From Alphaproteobacteria bacterium (GTDB lineage: Bacteria > Pseudomonadota > Alphaproteobacteria > Caulobacterales > Parvularculaceae), in assembly GCA_016125455.1 (NCBI GenBank), contig WGLS01000005.1:1-64000 (forward strand): a DNA stretch of 64,000 nucleotides. Direction: 5' to 3'. A program made the translations under genes and the position numbers. This document shows, in pieces, positions 60,751 to 64,000 of this stretch. How positions within the stretch are numbered: the first letter of the stretch is position 1; every line of letters starts with the position of its first letter. The notes beneath the pieces were generated by a model that saw nothing but the letters and a program-made list of their open reading frames with translations, did no database searches and was not told the DNA's origin.

Positions 60751-61296
60751 ATGATCCTGCCGCAACCATCGATCAACCATAAAATCGTCCAGATAGCCTA
60801 TGTAGTGAACGATGTTCACGAAGCGGCCGAGCGCTGGGTGCGTACGTTTGGCGTCGGGCCATTCTTCATTCTCGACCGGCCGCAAGTCGGCGATCCGATG
60901 CATCGCGGGAAGCCGCAGAAAGTCGAGTTTTCAGCAGCGTTGGCGCAAGCAGGCGACGTACATATTGAACTCATCGAGCAGCACTGCGATTCGCCCTCCT
61001 GCTATCGCGACCTCATTCCGAAGGGGCAGGAAGGATTTCATCACGTGGCGGTGATTGTCGAAGACTACAAGAGCGAAGTGGCCCGTTACGAGGGGATGGG
61101 CTTTCCGGTTGCGGCAAGCGGGATGTTCGGTCCACTGAGTTTCTGTTATGTCGACGCCTCGCCAGTCATGATGGGCATGATTGAGATTCTTGAAGACCTT
61201 CCGTTTATTCACAATTATTTTGCGCGCGTTCGAGAAGCGGCGGAGGCATGGGACGGGTCGAATCCGATCCGCGATGCGAATGATCTCGCGGGATGA
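60751..61296 (+). CDS. VOC (glyoxalase/bleomycin resistance/dioxygenase) family protein
   Basis: QIAYVVNDVHEAAERWVRTFGVGPFF...HIELIEQH...GFHHVAVIVEDYKSEVARYEGMGFPV. Confidence 0.88.
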   Translation: MILPQPSINHKIVQIAYVVNDVHEAAERWVRTFGVGPFFILDRPQVGDPMHRGKPQKVEFSAALAQAGDVHIELIEQHCDSPSCYRDLIPKGQEGFHHVAVIVEDYKSEVARYEGMGFPVAASGMFGPLSFCYVDASPVMMGMIEILEDLPFIHNYFARVREAAEAWDGSNPIRDANDLAG

Positions 61297-61847
61297 TTCC
61301 CTCGCCTCTTGACGCGCCGCGCCAAACGGCATTCGGGCCGGTCGTTCAAGTTGCCTACCATGCGCCGGACATTTCCGCTGCGGCCAGGTTTTGCGCCGTG
61401 ACGTACGGCGCCGGTCCGTTTTACATGATGGAGCATATTCCACTGCGCCGATCCCTCCACAGGGGGCGGGCCCGTCCCTTTGACCATACATCTGCCTACG
61501 GTCAATGTGGCGACGTCATGGTCGAACTCATACACCAGCATGGGGACGAGCCGTCTGCGGTGCGCGACATGTTTTCAAGGGATGCCGTAGGGCTTCACCA
61601 TCTCGCAGTATTTGTCCCGCAACTCGACGCGGCGCTCAGTGCGGCTGAAGAAGAGGAGATGGCGATCGCACTCGATGCTGAGACCGTCGACGGCGTTCGT
61701 TTTGTGATGGCTGATGCCCGCCAGAGCGAAGGCTGCATGATTGAGCTTTATGAACAAAGCGACGCGCTGGCGAGATTCTATGCGTTTATTCGCCGCAAGA
61801 GCGTTGACTGGAAGGGCGACGAACCATTGCGGCGACTAGAGGTCTAG
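61293..61847 (+). CDS. VOC family protein
   Basis: ATGA overlap with previous gene; QVAYHAPDISAAARFCAVTYGAGPFYMMEHIPL...GLHHLAVFVPQLDAAL. Confidence 0.88.
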   Translation: MIPSPLDAPRQTAFGPVVQVAYHAPDISAAARFCAVTYGAGPFYMMEHIPLRRSLHRGRARPFDHTSAYGQCGDVMVELIHQHGDEPSAVRDMFSRDAVGLHHLAVFVPQLDAALSAAEEEEMAIALDAETVDGVRFVMADARQSEGCMIELYEQSDALARFYAFIRRKSVDWKGDEPLRRLEV

Positions 61848-62641
61848 CTGGCGGCCTTGGCCGCGGCGAGCGATGCGTTGATCTCCGCTTGCGTGGGGTT
61901 GCGCCGGAGCGTGAGCCCACCATTCACTTGGAAATTTTGCCCCGTCATGAAGCACTCATCCGAGGCTACAAAGACCGACGCCGCAGCAATGTCTTCTGAA
62001 GTTCCGATCCTGCCAAGTGGGTACTCCCTGATAAACGCCTCCTCCATGCCGGGCAGGTTTGCGGCGTCCTCCGTCATTGGCGTCTTCGTGAAGCCCGGCG
62101 AGATCGAATTGGCGCGAACTCCATATCGTCCGTACTCATAGGCAACGCAGCGAACGACATGGTCTGCGCCAGCTTTTGATCCCATATAAGCGGCATGGTG
62201 ATTGAGCATAACCGATGCGGTTGCGGACGAAATCTGGATGATCGACCCGCCGCCGCGTTCGACCATTGCCGGGAGGACAGCCTGAAAATAAAAGTAGGGA
62301 CCCTTGAATTGAAGGGCGAGAATCTTGTCGAGTTCCTCTTCCGTGGTCTTTTCGAAGCGCTTTACAAGGCCCCATCCGGTTGCGTTCACGGCGATGTCGA
62401 GGCCCCCAAATGTCGCCTTTGCAGTTTCTACGAGCCGGTCGAGGTCGGTTCGCACGGTTATGTCGCAGACGGCGGCGGCGCCGCTGATCTCATTGGCGAG
62501 GCGTTTCAGTTCATCCTCATGCCGGCCCGACACAACGACGTACGCGCCTTCCTCGGCGAATCGTCGCGCAATGACCTGCCCCATATTGTCCCGTCCTGCG
62601 GCGCCAAGAACGATGGCGACTTTATTCTTGAGGCGTCCCAT
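61844..62641 (-). CDS. Short-chain dehydrogenase/reductase
   Basis: VAIVLGAAGRDNMGQVIARRFAEEGAYVVVSGRH, YMGSKAGADHVVRCVAYEYGRYGVRANSISPG. Confidence 0.95.
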   Translation of the reverse strand: MGRLKNKVAIVLGAAGRDNMGQVIARRFAEEGAYVVVSGRHEDELKRLANEISGAAAVCDITVRTDLDRLVETAKATFGGLDIAVNATGWGLVKRFEKTTEEELDKILALQFKGPYFYFQAVLPAMVERGGGSIIQISSATASVMLNHHAAYMGSKAGADHVVRCVAYEYGRYGVRANSISPGFTKTPMTEDAANLPGMEEAFIREYPLGRIGTSEDIAAASVFVASDECFMTGQNFQVNGGLTLRRNPTQAEINASLAAAKAAS

Positions 62642-62656
62642 ATCGGCTCTCCATCG

Positions 62657-63247
62657 TCAGGGCGCGTTCTTGAAAACGGCGTCGCCGTGGCCGCGCTCGC
62701 CGCGGAGCGTCAATGTCTTGAACATGCCTTCGTCCCAGATGCCGGTGGAAATTTCATTGTGGTTCCAGTCCATGACAACCTGACGATGGGCAATGCGCCA
62801 TTCCTTCCCGCGCTTCTCGAAGCGATCGACGTATCTTCCCCCGTACCAGAACACATGGGGCACGCTGTCGACCTTTGACCAGTCAAAGCCGGAAAGGTAA
62901 GTTGAGCCGAAAATCTCCTCGACTTTTTGCCGCTCTCCCCGGATCAGGTGATACGCGAAGAGATAGCTTTCCGTACACGCAATGTTGTCCTTCAGCTCCA
63001 TGTGGACATTCATTATCGCGTGCATTGTGACGTCGAACCAGGCCTGAATTTCACGGATAATGAAGTCGGCGAATTCCTGCGCGCCGCCATTGAAGACACC
63101 ATGATCGTCTTGGGCGTCATCCCAGTAAACTGACTTCATCAAGTCGACATCGCAACGGTCGAGCGCGCGACAGTACCGCGTGAGGACCTCGTAGATCCTT
63201 TTTCGGTCAACAAGTTCCTGTAGGTCTGCATCGTCGAAATCGGTCAT
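62657..63247 (-). CDS. SnoaL-like/NTF2-like protein (nuclear transport factor 2 family)
   Basis: LVDRKRIYEVLTRYCRALDRCDVDLMKSVYWDDAQDDHGVFNGGAQEFADFI; paralogue of next gene. Confidence 0.9.
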   Translation of the reverse strand: MTDFDDADLQELVDRKRIYEVLTRYCRALDRCDVDLMKSVYWDDAQDDHGVFNGGAQEFADFIIREIQAWFDVTMHAIMNVHMELKDNIACTESYLFAYHLIRGERQKVEEIFGSTYLSGFDWSKVDSVPHVFWYGGRYVDRFEKRGKEWRIAHRQVVMDWNHNEISTGIWDEGMFKTLTLRGERGHGDAVFKNAP

Positions 63248-63269
63248 TTGATGGTCCTTGCCGGTCGGC

Positions 63270-63860
63270 TCATGGAATGTTCGCGAAAACAGGATCGGCG
63301 CGCCCGCGGACGCCGCGAAGCCTCAATGTCGCGAACATGCCCTCGTCAAGGATGCGACTGGCGGGTGAATTCATGTTCCAGTCCATGACGACCTGGCGGT
63401 GCGCAATCTTCCATTCGCCCATTCGGCGTTCAAGCCGGTCAACGTAGCGGCCACCAAAGAAAAAGCGATGCGGGCCTGGTTCGCCGCGGGCATCTATCCA
63501 TTTGCGTACGTATGAAGCGCCGAAAACGGCCGCAGCTTTGTCGCGATCAGCGGCGACAGTGCAGAGAGAATAGAAATAACTTTCAGTGTAGGCCGTGTCG
63601 CCAAATATCTCCACGTGTACGTTCATGACCGCGTGAACGGCGTCTTCGAACCAGTTCTGGATGCCGTCAATGATGAATTCGGCGAATGCGCGGGCATCGC
63701 CGCTGAAGACGCCATGGTCGTCCCTGCCGTCATCCCAGTAGACCGATCGCATCAATTCGACATCGCAACGCTCTAGCGCCCTGCAGTATCGGGTCAGGAC
63801 GTCAAGAATATTCTTGCGCGCAACAAGTTCGCTCAGGTCACCTGGCGTAAAGTCGACCAT
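63270..63860 (-). CDS. SnoaL-like/NTF2-like protein
   Basis: LVARKNILDVLTRYCRALERCDVELMRSVYWDDGRDDHGVFSGDARAFAEFI. Confidence 0.9.
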   Translation of the reverse strand: MVDFTPGDLSELVARKNILDVLTRYCRALERCDVELMRSVYWDDGRDDHGVFSGDARAFAEFIIDGIQNWFEDAVHAVMNVHVEIFGDTAYTESYFYSLCTVAADRDKAAAVFGASYVRKWIDARGEPGPHRFFFGGRYVDRLERRMGEWKIAHRQVVMDWNMNSPASRILDEGMFATLRLRGVRGRADPVFANIP

Positions 63861-63863
63861 CGA

Positions 63864-64000
63864 TCAGCTTTCGGCGCGAGCCGGATCGCCGACTATGTCA
63901 TAGAAGCCAAGGTCCATTTCCTCGGCGAGGCAGGCGAGCACCTGGGGCGCGATCCGGTCGTGGAAGTCCGTCTTCATATGGAAGTCAAATGCGGCGTCGT
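63864..64000 (-). CDS. 3' end of an unidentified gene, continues beyond the window
   Basis: Minus-strand open frame ...DAAFDFHMKTDFHDRIAPQVLACLAEEMDLGFYDIVGDPARAES*, 3 bp before the SnoaL start. Confidence 0.6.
   Translation of the reverse strand, partial: DAAFDFHMKTDFHDRIAPQVLACLAEEMDLGFYDIVGDPARAES

Overview
The window is GC-rich and looks like an alphaproteobacterial chromosome (inference from gene content: tig-clpP-clpX-lon-hup block, PII/glutamine synthetase, bactofilin, SYLF). About 60 protein genes and two tRNAs (Leu-TAG, Val-TAC) can be supported. The left edge holds the 3' end of an IS3-family transposase that abuts a truncated paralogue of a VPS10/BNR-repeat gene whose full copy lies at 5345-8698. 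A second fragment of that gene is at 4111-4191. Housekeeping core: about 32-48 kb. Right end (about 50.8-64 kb): catabolic cluster with two Rieske oxygenase alpha subunits, three SDRs, two VOC proteins, two SnoaL-like proteins, a 2-oxoacid dehydrogenase E1a/E1b/E2 set and a TetR regulator. A shared TGATTGT half-site is present in three of its intergenic regions. Main candidates for follow-up: (i) a MotA/ExbB + ExbD/MotB-like + zinc-ribbon three-gene operon without a recognisable peptidoglycan-binding domain (8.9-11.8 kb); (ii) a glutaminase with the domain order of animal kidney-type enzyme, placed between glnB and glnA; (iii) a membrane-anchored nucleoside-deoxyribosyltransferase/TIR-like protein beside tRNA-Leu with a G9 tract at its ribosome-binding position; (iv) a 25-codon ORF whose leader has 14 nt of perfect complementarity to the expected 16S rRNA 3' tail, followed by hairpins and a terminator; (v) the duplicated-enzyme catabolic cluster with its putative operators. 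All assignments come from reading the sequence and remembered family motifs; no searches were run.
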